From assembly GCA_002778195.1 (NCBI GenBank), contig PCDI01000009.1, positions 472,791 to 536,790 on the forward strand: DNA of 64,000 bases. Direction: 5' to 3'. This DNA comes from Raffaelea ambrosiae (taxonomy: Eukaryota; Ascomycota; Sordariomycetes; Ophiostomatales; Ophiostomataceae). The notes below the pieces were generated by a model. That model was not told the origin of the DNA. It ran no database searches and saw nothing but the letters and a program-made list of their open reading frames with translations. Positions 33,213 to 43,141 of this stretch are shown here, piece by piece (position 1 is the stretch's first letter; the number at the start of each line of letters is the position of its first letter). Position numbers and translations under genes: made by a program.

Positions 33213-36200
33213 ATGTCTTCCTATCCCTTCCCCGACTTCCCTGCCGACGCTGCCGACGACACCAACCAGACGGCATCCATGCTGGACCTCGTAGGCTCGA
33301 CGTCGCCCTCGTCCATCACCGCCCACACGCCTGCGGAGTCGGTCGCCCTCAGCCTGCACTACCAGTCGAGCGACATCAGCGATCTCGACTTTGAAAACAA
33401 CGACGACAGCTACTTCAACGCCTTCTTTGGCGGCGTTGGTGGCAACACGCCCTCATTCCTCGGCGGGGACGACGCATCGGGCCTCGACCTGCTCGCCGAC
33501 GCACCGCCCACGGCCTCAGTGCCACCCTACACCACACCCGAGCCGGCTCATGCCACTCTCAGCGATAACAAGGCGCTCTATCCCCTCAGCCCGGACAGGA
33601 CGCCCTCTCTGAACACATCGCCGCCTTCGCCTGCCAACCAGCGCTTCGCTGTGCCTGCCGCAGTCGCCGGCCAAGAAGTTGCGTCGCGCGATATCACAGC
33701 AGCTGCCAGCCTCGCCGGTGGCGGCGTATCTCCGCAGCAACTCACCAAACAGGCGCCCACCACCACCTCCTTCCCCGAACCGAAATTCTTTGTGGCCAGC
33801 GACGCCGCCACGCAGCTCACCCCAGACACTGCCAGCAGCGGCGACAGCCTACGGCACAGCCGCGACAGCCACGGCAGCTTGTCTACCGAGGGCGGCCGCA
33901 CATCCACAGGCCTCACCATGGCCGGTCCCAACCCGCAAGTCACCGTCTCACATTGGGGCAAAGACGGCGCTGCGCCCCAGCCAGACGCTTCGGCGGCGGC
34001 CATCCCTGCAGCGGACCCGACATTGCGCATCGCCAGGAGCGTCGACGACAGCGTTCTGCCTGCGCAGACAGGCGTGGCTCGCTCCCAGCAAGGCGCCTGG
34101 ATGCCAAGCGGCACCACCGGCCTTGGCGGTCTGGATCCGTCCAGCCGCACCTCGGCGGAGCTGCCCACCAGCGCCAACGAGGACGCGGAGACCCGCAAGG
34201 TGCAGAAGCGCAACCTGGAGATCGGCCAGTGGCTGAACAGCGCCGAGGACACCGACCCGGCTGTGTTGAGAGCGCAGGAGCACTGCTTCGAGGGCGTATC
34301 GGACCGCGAGATCCCGCTCGGCAACGAGACGGAGAATGTTCCCCAGCCCGGCCGGACATATTTCAACGAGAACGCCCACGGCCCGCCGAATGCCACGGAC
34401 TTCGAGCTCATGGTGCAGAACGCCTGGGACAACGGCCCGACAAGGCTGCCCATCTCCCAGGGCGGCCCGCGCTACCAGCCCGAGTCGTCCAAGGCGGCCA
34501 TGGCGAGGTTCGAGCAAATGTACCACGACAACGCGTCTTTTGTCTCACGCGCTGCTACCTGGGGCACGCGGCGACGCAGTGCGCCCAGTGTCTTCGACAT
34601 TGAGGGCGTCACCAGCGGCAACTTCTTGAAGAAGCTGTCTCTCAGCCGCGGCGACACGCGGCGACCGAGCATTCTGGGCGGCCTGCGCGACCTCGTGCGC
34701 AAGCCGAGCAACAGCCAGCTCAAGCGCACGCGCAGCAAAGAGGATGACGACCAGATGTCGTCCAGCAACGACGATCCGTACTCGCCGCAGGACAGCCGGC
34801 GCGACAGCAAGGCCACCACCAACTCCACCCTCGCACCGCCTTCGCGCACCCAGAGCTGGGCCAAGAACAAGCAGCCGATGCCGAGCATCAACACGGCGCT
34901 GATTTCCATGGGCAGCAGCGTGGCCTCCATCGGCACCACGCACGCGCGCAGTGGCTCTGTCAGCCGGCCCCATGGCGGCTCCATCAGCCTCAGCCCGCCG
35001 GTCACGTCGCCCAAGAGCCCGAGCCTGCTGAAGGTGGGCAGCTCGCTGCGCCGACCGCGCAGCAAATCAGACCTCACCAAGCCCAACCTGATGCGCATGC
35101 TGAAGGCAACCGGCGGCCCACCAGTGGCCAACCTGGCCAACACAAACGCCATCCATTCCACGCCTGCTGGCCCACCCGCGCCCACGCCCATCACGATCCC
35201 GCCTACCAGGGTTGCTGTTGCTGATCCCGATGACGACGAGGACGACGATGACGAGCCTCTGGAGGATGGCGACCTGAAGAATGAGTCCGACGAACTCATC
35301 GACCGCATCACGCCCGACCTCAGCGGCTTCCGGGAGCTGGTGCAAACTCTGAACCCCATGCTGGCAGAAGTCAACAACTATCTGGTCGACCGCATCGCCC
35401 ACCAGCAGATTGTCCGGTACAAGGGCCTGCTGAACAGCAAGGTGAAACACCTCGGCCACGTCAAGAGCCAGTCCTGTGCGAACAAGGAGATGTGTATTGA
35501 GCAAGGCGGATCGGCCGTCCTTGTTGACAGCCAGGGTGATCCGCGCAGCCTCGATCCTCTGTCGACAAAATACGAGCCGTCAGATGTGGATGACCTGGCG
35601 TCGCCGCTGGATGGCGCTATCAACGCCGAAAACTTCCCCAAGTACATCCCGATGCCGCCAACGGGCTCGTTGCCGGCCCAGTTCGAATGCCAGCTTTGCT
35701 TCCAGACCAAGACTTTTCAGAAGCCGTCCGACTGGACCAAGCACGTGCACGAAGATGTGCAGCCGTTCACTTGCACCTGGGACCGTTGCCGGGACCCCAA
35801 GATCTTCAAGCGGAAGGCTGACTGGGTGCGCCACGAGAACGAGGGCCATCGCCACCTCGAATGGTGGACCTGCGACGTCGATGAGTGCCGCCACACCTGC
35901 TTCCGTCGTGACAACTTCTTGCAACACCTGGTGCGCGAGCACAAGTTCGACGAGCCCAAGCACAAGACTAAGGCTGCCATCAAGAAGGCGGGCGCCAGCG
36001 ACCCGACATGGCGCAGAGTGGAGCAGTGCCATGCCGAGACGACCGCTCGGCCGCAGGACGAACCCTGCCGCTTCTGTGGCAAGACCTTCCCTACGTGGAA
36101 GAAGCTGACCGTGCATCTAGCCAAGCACATGGAACACATCAGCCTTCCTATCCTGCGTCTGGTCGAGCGGAAAGAGGTCGAGGCCGACACCCTCATCAGC

Positions 36201-36848
36201 CCTGTGCAAGACCCGCCGCCGCGCACCTTTGCACCGCCGCCGGCGTTCCCCGGTGCCGTGGCCGACCACCAGCAACACCATGCGCATCAGCAACAAGGTG
36301 GTATGCTCATGGGCGGCCTGCCACCCAACATGATGGCTGCTGCACAAGGTTCTGGCGGCGGCCTGCAGCACCTCGGCGCGCCGATGGGCTATGCACCGGA
36401 CCAGGGTGCGTACGTGTACCCGCCCGTGTCGCAGGTGTCCTTCCACTCGCCCTTCTATGGCCAGTCGCAGTTTGCGACGTCGGGAGGGCTCTCTATGCCG
36501 ATGCAAAACTTGGATGCTGCGGCGCTGGACATGTCTGCCGCATCCCAACAGCCACAGTACACTACTTTGCCGGTAACGACGGGCGCATATTTGGGCTCGA
36601 CCCCGACACAGGCGCAGTACCTGTCGGACCCGCCAGCAATGGATGCCGCTTCGTACTCGACGCTGACAACGACCAATGCACTCGGCCTGCAGGGTCAACT
36701 GACGCCAGGCCAGATGTACGACCCGGTTGTGGACCCGTCGGTGGCCGGCAGCGGTAGCGGCGGCGAGCAGTTCACACCACACGGTTCGGTGTCGCCCTTT
36801 GGTCATTCACCACACCAGGTCCAGGGGCAGTTCTATGGCCAACAATAA
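33213..36848 (+). CDS. C2H2 zinc-finger transcription factor
   Basis: Single exon, 1211 aa from the ATG at 33213 (MSSYPFPDFPADAADDTNQT). This start follows a pyrimidine-rich leader and begins the conserved acidic/Ser-rich N-terminus. The first about 800 residues are mostly disordered (Ser/Pro/Ala-rich, with an acidic patch encoded near 35225-35275). Four finger-like units follow at about residues 823-975: FECQLCF...WTKHVH (degenerate spacing), FTCTWDRC...HENEGH, WTCDVDECRHTCF...HLVREH, and a canonical CRFCGKTFPTWKKLTVHLAKH. The C-terminus is Gln/Gly/Tyr-rich. It resembles a family conserved across filamentous ascomycetes and annotated only as C2H2 finger domain protein. Probably a nuclear DNA-binding regulator; targets unknown. 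Confidence 0.9.
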   Translation: MSSYPFPDFPADAADDTNQTASMLDLVGSTSPSSITAHTPAESVALSLHYQSSDISDLDFENNDDSYFNAFFGGVGGNTPSFLGGDDASGLDLLADAPPTASVPPYTTPEPAHATLSDNKALYPLSPDRTPSLNTSPPSPANQRFAVPAAVAGQEVASRDITAAASLAGGGVSPQQLTKQAPTTTSFPEPKFFVASDAATQLTPDTASSGDSLRHSRDSHGSLSTEGGRTSTGLTMAGPNPQVTVSHWGKDGAAPQPDASAAAIPAADPTLRIARSVDDSVLPAQTGVARSQQGAWMPSGTTGLGGLDPSSRTSAELPTSANEDAETRKVQKRNLEIGQWLNSAEDTDPAVLRAQEHCFEGVSDREIPLGNETENVPQPGRTYFNENAHGPPNATDFELMVQNAWDNGPTRLPISQGGPRYQPESSKAAMARFEQMYHDNASFVSRAATWGTRRRSAPSVFDIEGVTSGNFLKKLSLSRGDTRRPSILGGLRDLVRKPSNSQLKRTRSKEDDDQMSSSNDDPYSPQDSRRDSKATTNSTLAPPSRTQSWAKNKQPMPSINTALISMGSSVASIGTTHARSGSVSRPHGGSISLSPPVTSPKSPSLLKVGSSLRRPRSKSDLTKPNLMRMLKATGGPPVANLANTNAIHSTPAGPPAPTPITIPPTRVAVADPDDDEDDDDEPLEDGDLKNESDELIDRITPDLSGFRELVQTLNPMLAEVNNYLVDRIAHQQIVRYKGLLNSKVKHLGHVKSQSCANKEMCIEQGGSAVLVDSQGDPRSLDPLSTKYEPSDVDDLASPLDGAINAENFPKYIPMPPTGSLPAQFECQLCFQTKTFQKPSDWTKHVHEDVQPFTCTWDRCRDPKIFKRKADWVRHENEGHRHLEWWTCDVDECRHTCFRRDNFLQHLVREHKFDEPKHKTKAAIKKAGASDPTWRRVEQCHAETTARPQDEPCRFCGKTFPTWKKLTVHLAKHMEHISLPILRLVERKEVEADTLISPVQDPPPRTFAPPPAFPGAVADHQQHHAHQQQGGMLMGGLPPNMMAAAQGSGGGLQHLGAPMGYAPDQGAYVYPPVSQVSFHSPFYGQSQFATSGGLSMPMQNLDAAALDMSAASQQPQYTTLPVTTGAYLGSTPTQAQYLSDPPAMDAASYSTLTTTNALGLQGQLTPGQMYDPVVDPSVAGSGSGGEQFTPHGSVSPFGHSPHQVQGQFYGQQ

Positions 36849-37998
36849 AACCGCCAAGTGCTTTTGCTTTCTTGAAACACACCTTCTTTTCCCGTTTTTC
36901 TTTCTTCTAGTTTTTGACGTCGTGTGTCTCCATTTCTTTTTCATATTTCATATCTTTGTCATTTCTAGGGTACATCATGACGGCCTTTTGGCCCTTGTAT
37001 TTCGTCTTTTATGATTCGGACATCTTTTATTCGCTTCTGGCGACGTTTTATGTTTATTTCATCATGAATTTGGTTCTGATTTATTACGAGAACAACGACC
37101 CAACTGGCGTGGCATCACACCCACTATCGCCGCCATTTTTCTGGGGGGTGGACCAGTGTGTACACAAGAAAGCGAAACCAATATATCTGGCTGCGAGCCA
37201 TTGTCTGATTTTTATTTGACTCTTATTTACTTTCTTTCTTGCTCTCTTTCTCTCTATTATACGAACAGATTTTGTATGCGTTTTTCTTTTTGTTTTACAT
37301 CAAATACGATAGACTTATTTGGATGCATACCTATTGTGTAACACGGAATACCTCACCCTCCTAGCTCACACGGAGAATTGAACTCAAAAAAGGACAAGAT
37401 GGAACAAATATTTTCATTTGAATCGTAAGTCGCTAACCTCCCATGCCTCCTCGCTCATTTCATTTTTTTTTTAAAAAAAAAAAAAAAACCTAAGCTATCC
37501 CATTATATGTACATGTATGAAGTAATATATCGGGTATATATATGAGTGCAAGTATATGAAATATAGATTCTTGAAAATTTATGCAGTGTCTATATGTCAT
37601 GTTGGTCGTACAGACGGATGCCGTGGTCGTGGTCCCGAGGGTTGCCTGCCCTTTGCTGGGTATGGACTCCAGTTAACAGATACTCGTAGGGCTCTGCCAC
37701 CCTACCACGGCTCCCGACATGCATCGTCTATTGCCCAGAAGAGAGCGATCACCTGTCTCTGGAGGTGACCTGGCGTGATCCGGTCTAGATTATGCCTCCC
37801 ACGGACTGCTTGTCCCTGAGCCAGGGGTCGTTGGGATCCTTCCCCTTGGCTGGCTCTATCTTGGCGCAGAGTAAGGGCACAGTGTGGCCCTGGCGCCGCC
37901 TCTGTTCGTTGTCATTATCTTTGTCGAGTTTCTTCTTGTTCTTGCTCTTCTTCTGCTTGCTGTATTCTTGTTCTTCTCTTTGTATCTCGTCCGCGGTG
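36849..37998. other. Convergent 3' region between C2H2 and Atg37-like genes
   Basis: AT-rich, especially 36880-37560. Contains a T10A16 tract at 37463-37488 and a TACTCGTA octamer at 37681. No supportable gene. Confidence 0.6.
37463..37488. repeat. T10A16 homopolymer junction
   Basis: Ten T directly followed by sixteen A, a rigid and palindrome-forming tract in the convergent intergenic region. Confidence 0.9.
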
Positions 37999-38538
37999 TC
38001 ATCGCGATGGCAGCACCTTGCCGGCGTACTCGCGCAACACCCGCAGCACGCCGCGCACGTGGTCCTCAATGCGCCGGTCTTTGCGCCGGCGCATCCAGAT
38101 CAGTAACAGTGCCAACAGCAGCACGTCAATGGCCGCGTGCTTGGCGATGATCCACGCCAGCCAGCCGAACCATGCGACAGGCCTCCGCTCCCGCTGCGAC
38201 CGAAACTCTCGGCCCGTGTTGATCTGCTCGCGGAGTGCTGCAATCTCGGCCGACAGCTTCACCATGGCCCGCTCCATCTTCTTGGACCAGCGATCGCTGC
38301 CGGCCCCGCCGGTGCTTGCTCGACGGGACACGTGGTGGCCTCCGCGACTTATTTTCCGGTCATTGTCAGCGTTGTCGTCTGCTTCGTCGTCGTCGTCGTC
38401 GTCTTCGCCGTCTTCGTCTGCGGCGGCCAGCTCTTCTTCGATGAGCCGCATGCGGTTTTCACGGTCCGCCTCGTCCTCTTCGCTCATGGGGCTCAGCACT
38501 TTGAGGGGACCCACGCCCGAGGCAGCGATGGCGGCGCT

Positions 38539-38571
<33 letters not shown>

Positions 38572-39330
38572 CACATCGCCATAGTAGCCGCCCCCGTGAC
38601 CCCCGGCCCCAGTCCCTCCACTCGACCGTCGTTGGGACATGCTCTCGCGGCGTCGACTGGCGTTGTCGTCAGGCATGCCATAGAATGTGTCTTTTCGGAA
38701 GGAGCCGGAGGAGCTTGGGCTGTGGTTGTCTTTGATCTGGTTCCAGACAAACTCGAGCTCGGCAACAAGTTCGACGGCGCTCCTGAGAGAAGGGGTGAAC
38801 ATGAAAACGTCAGCAAGGTGATCTGGAGGGGACAGGATGGCCTGGGGGCGGAGGGAAAGGGGTGAAGCATCACGCGCCCCGCGGGGTCCAAGCTTACGGC
38901 GTTGTCGCATAGGTATGCATGGTCTCAATGAGCGTCTCAATGTACCGCCGTTTTGCCTCAGTCCGGCCGAGCCCGCGCTGGGCATTCCACGCGTCCCACT
39001 TGTCCTGCTCGCGACGCAGGTCGTCGGATGGCAGGCCGGAGTGGCTGTTGGGCCGTTCCATGACGCCGTCGACGTCGCCTTCCATGGCCTGTTTGTAGAG
39101 TCCGTAGAGCCGCATGCGGTCGGCGGGCGGTGGGCGCATGGCCCCCGTCTTGGGGATCTTCTTGACCGTGTTGAGGGCATGGACGAAGACGCGGTCTGTG
39201 GGAGAGAACGAAGGAGAGGCGGAAGTCAGCAGGAGTCAGGCGATAAGGGAGCGGAAATGGGGGAAACAAGAAAGCAGAGAGCCGAGAGCCGAGAGCAGAC
39301 ATCCCGAGACATACCGACTGAGTCCGCCAT
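37999..39330 (-). CDS. ATG37: Acyl-CoA-binding membrane protein, Atg37/ACBD5-like
   Basis: Binds acyl-CoA; the fungal homologue Atg37 sits in the peroxisomal membrane and supports pexophagy. Three exons: 39315-39330, 38898-39195 and 37999-38782, about 365 aa, phases closing exactly. Exon 1 encodes MADSV only. The ACB domain runs from DRVFVHALNTVKKIPK through ADRMRLYGLYKQAMEGDVDG and DKWDAWNAQRGLGRTEAKRRY, with the typical acyl-CoA-contacting Tyr/Lys residues. A disordered Ser/Gly/acidic linker follows, with a run of 11 Gly encoded by a GCC repeat (about 38535-38575). A coiled region (VKLSAEIAALREQINTG) leads to one membrane segment near WLAWIIAKHAAIDVLLLALL and a basic tail MRRRKDRR, a tail-anchored arrangement as in Atg37/ACBD5. 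Confidence 0.92.
38535..38575 (-). repeat. GCC trinucleotide run encoding poly-Gly
   Basis: Consecutive GCC/GCCGCC units on the plus strand, read as GGC (Gly) on the coding strand in the linker of the Atg37-like protein. Polymorphism is likely. Confidence 0.85.
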
Positions 39331-40767
39331 GGTGGATGGATGGAGAAAAGGAAGGGGGGAGGCAGTCTTGTATCGTGGTCGCTCCGCGGGAGACGAGGCA
39401 ATAGTCGTCGTGTATCAGCCGCTTTATCGCAGCTTCGTCCTCGGTTCGATATCGCGTCTCCACCGACGGCGCTCAGCTGGCGAGAAGAGAGGCAATGCCG
39501 GACCGTGGCCTCTGTTCTCTGCTCAGCAGGCCTGCAGCTGCGAAAGAGAGGCGGAGGAGAAGAGGAGGAAAGGAACAAAACAAAAAGAAAATAGACCGAA
39601 GTCGACTCTCTGTCACAAAGAGAGAAGGAAAAGAGAAGAGGCGAGCGAGGCGAAGAGGAGGCGAGCAAAGGGAGAGAGAGGGGGTGGTGTAGCAGGAGCC
39701 GAGCTTGTTGTGCTGTATCTTAGTGTGTATTTTTGCAGCGATCAGGACCCGTTGCGCCAAACGGCTGCCGCACATCGCATGCAGGCCAGCGCAGGAGAGG
39801 GGGGGTGCGTGCTCTGGGGTTCTTTCGGGAGTTCGGGGAGGCGATTCGTGGTGTTCGGCCTCCCTTGGTTGTCATTCGCCTCAGAGAAAAACGGCGTGGC
39901 TGTCGAGAAGGCCGCCCGAAAAGCGAACACGGTCGGACAATCCAGCGATGAAATTCAATGATGGAAAATGCCGCCCAGCAAAGCAAGGAAACCAAGAAAA
40001 AGGAAAGAAAAAAGACAAACAGACAACAAAGTCACCCAGTCACAACCCAAAAATAGTCGTCAGCGGGTGCGGGAAGTCAGAAAAGCAGGGGAATGGCCCT
40101 TCCGGAAGCAAGATAGCATCTTAGCATCGCCCAGTAATGTGGAGAGACAAAGAACAGTTGAGAGGCTAGTTGTTGTGTTTTTGTGGTGCCCAATTCAACG
40201 GCCCTGGGCACGAAGGACACAGACACCCAAGTCCCGGAAGCCTTGCCCGGCCATTGGAAGGAAGGAGCGACTCGCTGTTCCCTTCGCTCTGCTTGCCTCG
40301 GCGCACAGGGAGCTATACCCCAGCGCGTATAGCACGAGTGAGTAATTGCAGGGGTGGACCCGCTCTCCTGCAACCGCCTTACGCGGGGCAACTGGGACTC
40401 GTACTCTGCGCCGAGGCACGTGAAACCAGTGGGCATCTGGTGTCGTGCAATGCCTGTCTCCGTATTCCGGTGTAAAGATGGGGTTCCAAGTGATGTTTCG
40501 CAGCGTAGCCCTCCAGACGGGCACGGGTGCTTACAAAAGAATGTCTCGTAAACACCACAGAAGAGATGTGTTTGCCTCTGAAGACAGGGATTTGTCCGTG
40601 GAAAAGCAGTTGTCTCTAGACAGACTTGTCTCCGAAGACGAGTTTCCTCTAGGGACAGGAGTGTTGTCGGTTGCGAAAGCGTGGTCTCGAAGACACTCTT
40701 GGAGACAGCGGTTTGATTCTGTATATTTGCAGCCCGAGTAATCGTACATTCCAACGCCCTTCAACCC
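39331..40767. other. Region between the Atg37-like start and the RNase III 3' end
   Basis: Promoter side of the Atg37-like gene and 3' flank of the RNase III gene. The frames at 39114-39961 (plus) and 38958-39668 (minus) are purine/pyrimidine-rich shadows. The 225-codon minus frame at 40077-40754 opens with TTG and lacks a family signal. Contains the degenerate repeat at about 40566-40710. Confidence 0.55.
40566..40710. repeat. Degenerate short tandem repeat (about 16-21 bp units)
   Basis: Recurring words of the form TTGTCTCTGAAGACAG with substitutions and length changes (TTGTCTCTAGACAG, TTGTCTCCGAAGACGAG, GGTCTCGAAGACAC). Unit length varies, so the array is old or decaying. Confidence 0.45.
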
Positions 40768-42132
40768 TTACACTCCAAGCATCTTCTTCCTCCTCTCCTC
40801 CTCCCTCAAAAATTCTCCTTTCTTGGCCGTATAAAATTTCATCATCTTCTTATTCAAAAGTGCCTGTTCGGCGGCCTTGGACCCGGCTTCTTTCTTTGAA
40901 AGCGCCGTCCCACGCCCGAGGATTCTGGTGTCCCCCCAGGCGTGCACTTGGACCGCAACAACAAAAAGCGGATCCCCCGAGTTGCGATCTTTCAGTGCCT
41001 TGCTCGGCTGCTCGTCTACGTAGCGTATTTCGACGTTTTTGCATGAGATCAGCTTCGTCAACTGCACCTTGGGTGGCAGGACTACCGGTGCCACGTCTGC
41101 GGAAGGGGCTACCAGCAATTTGCGCCCGCCCGCATCGGTTGCGCCAATCTCGCCGACCGTCGTGACCGCCGCCGCCGCCGCCGCTCGCTTGTACTCTGCG
41201 CGGATGTCTTCGGCCAGCGTCATGGCCCAGAGCGGCCGCAGCCATGTTACCGCGTCTTCCACGCCTTGCGGCCCCGAGTGGACCATGGCGCCCACGTAGG
41301 CCTCGAATAGATCACCTTGGACCTTTTCCCGGTCCTTGGCTTTGGCCTTGGTGCCGCCTTCACGGCCGTTCCCGATAAACTCGGCCGGTAGGCTGGCACG
41401 CTTCTCAATACCATAGTGTCTTGAGTATTGGGCCAAGTTGCTGTTGCGCAGAATCCGCTCCCGTAGTTGGGAGCACCGACCCGGCTGCAGGTGTGGAAAT
41501 GTCTGCGCGATGATCTCCGAAGCCACGTGGTAGATGAACGCATCTCCGAGGAACTCGAGGTTTTCGTAGCTTGCCTCCCAGTCGTTTTTGCGGCTGCCGT
41601 GGTGCCGCGCCGCCATCGCCTCGAGATGCGGATCCAGAATTGGCGGCAGAAGCGGGTACGAGTCGGAAATGTCAGAGAGTTGCCAGGCAGCGAGTGGCTT
41701 GCCCATCGGAGGTATACGGTTGCTGAACCGACTCGGGCCGTCGACAGACGGCGGGGACACCGCCTTGGTTTCGCCTGTCCTGGAAACCGTGTCCGCCTGC
41801 TTGCTGTTTGCTGAGTCTTTGCCCGAACCCTGGCCCTGTTCTATTTGGGCCACCGCTCGTGCCACGGCGCTGTCAGGTCTTAAGACGGCCGCATTGCTGC
41901 TCCTGCTGCTCTTGCTCAAGGTCTCAAATGCAGGCAGCAAGGTCTTGCTCAGTGTCACCAGGCGGTCGGAAACGCCATCGGTTTCCAAAGATTTGAGCAG
42001 CTTACTCAACTCCTGGGAGTGCTCGAGCAGCAAAGACACAGCATCGAATTCCTCTGAAGTCTGCTTTGCCCGCTTGGTTGGCACGAGCGGGCTGGCGCCC
42101 TGAGAAAAGTCTGTGTGAGACCTTTTCGACAT
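40768..42132 (-). CDS. RNT1: Ribonuclease III (Rnt1-like) with dsRNA-binding domain
   Basis: Double-strand-specific endonuclease; yeast Rnt1 processes pre-rRNA 3' ends and snRNA/snoRNA precursors in the nucleus. Single exon, 454 aa from the ATG at 42132 (the longer open frame starts at TTG). The N-terminal about 145 residues are variable. The RNase III domain follows, with signature YENLEFLGDA (about 189-198) and the second acidic motif GDLFEAYVGA (about 273-282), so the four acidic catalytic positions are present. The C-terminal dsRBD (about 340-435) ends in RGTALSKKEAGSKAAEQALL, the typical alpha-2 helix, followed by a basic tail. Rnt1 is the closest reading; a mitochondrial RNase III-fold ribosomal protein is less likely because the catalytic acids are intact. 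Divergent to mS33, with start codons 452 bp apart. Confidence 0.88.
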   Translation of the reverse strand: MSKRSHTDFSQGASPLVPTKRAKQTSEEFDAVSLLLEHSQELSKLLKSLETDGVSDRLVTLSKTLLPAFETLSKSSRSSNAAVLRPDSAVARAVAQIEQGQGSGKDSANSKQADTVSRTGETKAVSPPSVDGPSRFSNRIPPMGKPLAAWQLSDISDSYPLLPPILDPHLEAMAARHHGSRKNDWEASYENLEFLGDAFIYHVASEIIAQTFPHLQPGRCSQLRERILRNSNLAQYSRHYGIEKRASLPAEFIGNGREGGTKAKAKDREKVQGDLFEAYVGAMVHSGPQGVEDAVTWLRPLWAMTLAEDIRAEYKRAAAAAAVTTVGEIGATDAGGRKLLVAPSADVAPVVLPPKVQLTKLISCKNVEIRYVDEQPSKALKDRNSGDPLFVVAVQVHAWGDTRILGRGTALSKKEAGSKAAEQALLNKKMMKFYTAKKGEFLREEERRKKMLGV

Positions 42133-42584
42133 GTCTTCATAAGACAATGAGCGTAGGTCGTCTGCGACAATTTTTGTGCGTTGGTGTGAGCTCAAGGATT
42201 TTGGCGTTGGTGCGTCATCAAGGGTTATGCATATTTATATTTTGTTTTGTTTGTTTTGTTTACGAAGTTGGTTTTGCGGAAAAACTCTCTGTGTACACCG
42301 GGTGTCACCATGCAGGCGGCCAAAAGCAAAGAATAACTGCCAACAACCTTGCAAATAGGTTTTTTTAATAAAAAAAAACAGTTTCCTGCCCGTTGCTGGG
42401 CACGTGATGCGGGAACGTGTTGGAGGAGACCCAAGGCTCCATACCAGGAGTGGCTCCAATCGTCCAGCCAATCAGCGTGCAAACACGCAGAGTCTGGAGA
42501 AAAGCTTCCAACGACAATCCTCGATTCCGCGTCATCTTCCGTCCATCGAAAGTATCACCGACAACACCCTACAACGCCGACACG
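42133..42584. other. Divergent promoter of RNase III and mS33
   Basis: 452 bp between two divergent start codons. Contains T- and A-runs (42361-42381), two CCAAT boxes near the mS33 side, and no gene. Confidence 0.65.
42456..42472 (+). promoter_or_regulatory. Pair of CCAAT boxes upstream of mS33
   Basis: CCAAT at 42456-42460 and 42468-42472, 12 bp apart. The second lies in AGCCAATCAGC, which matches the extended NF-Y/HAP preference. They lie about 113-129 bp upstream of the mS33 ATG, a typical distance. HAP-complex control of mitochondrial genes is well known in yeast; here it is inference. Confidence 0.55.
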
Positions 42585-43141
42585 ATGAGTGTCCCTCGCG
42601 CGCGGCTGCTTGACCTGATGAAGGTGCGTTTTAATGCAGTTCAATTGGACTTGGAGATCCAACGGCAGATCACAGACACACAGAGCTAACTCTCCTGTCC
42701 CAGGTCAAATGCCGGATTTTTGCGACGACATTCAACCCCGAGGGCATACGGACGGGCAACAAGATCCTGCGCCAGCGACTCCGGGGCCCCGCTCTAGCAT
42801 CCTACTACCCAAGACGACTCGTGACCTTCAAGGACCTGCAGCACGAGTTCGCGCCCGATCTCCTGGTGGAGGACGAGTTGAACGAGGACCGTATCGAGAG
42901 CAATATTGGGTAAGTCGCCATCGGCAGCCTGCTTGGAGGCGGTGTTGGAGGTGGTATTGTTTTGCAGCGTGAGCTGAAACGGCCGGCTAACAATTGCGCA
43001 GTCGGAGAATGCGTGGAAAGGCCCCTGCGAAGAGACGGGATGCGAGTAAGTGCTTACCACCGGCTGTATGAACGCGGTAGCAACCAAATTACTGACCTGC
43101 CTCCAGCCGACAGAAAACCAGACCCCAAGAAGAAGAGATAG
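42585..43141 (+). CDS. RSM27: Small mitoribosomal subunit protein mS33 (Rsm27)
   Basis: Structural protein of the mitochondrial ribosomal small subunit. Four exons: 42585-42623, 42704-42909, 43002-43045 and 43107-43141, about 107 aa, matching family length. Exon 1 encodes MSVPRARLLDLMK. Exon 2 continues VKCRIFATTFNPEGIRTGNK and ILRQRLRGPALASYYPRR, the conserved core. Exon 3 is the basic MRGKAPAKRRDA segment and exon 4 the tail DRKPDPKKKR and stop. All introns are GT-AG, 60-95 bp. Four exons in about 320 coding bases is intron-dense for this window. Confidence 0.93.

Noticed and set aside
37355..37385. Possible tRNA 3' half (GAGTTCAATTCTCC, minus strand)
   Set aside because: T-stem does not pair and no other arms are found.
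40077..40754. 225-codon minus-strand frame downstream of RNase III
   Set aside because: Starts at TTG, has no family signal and spans the degenerate repeat; likely 3' flank.
42133..42195. N-terminal extension of RNase III to 42195
   Set aside because: The extended frame opens at TTG; the first in-frame ATG is at 42132.
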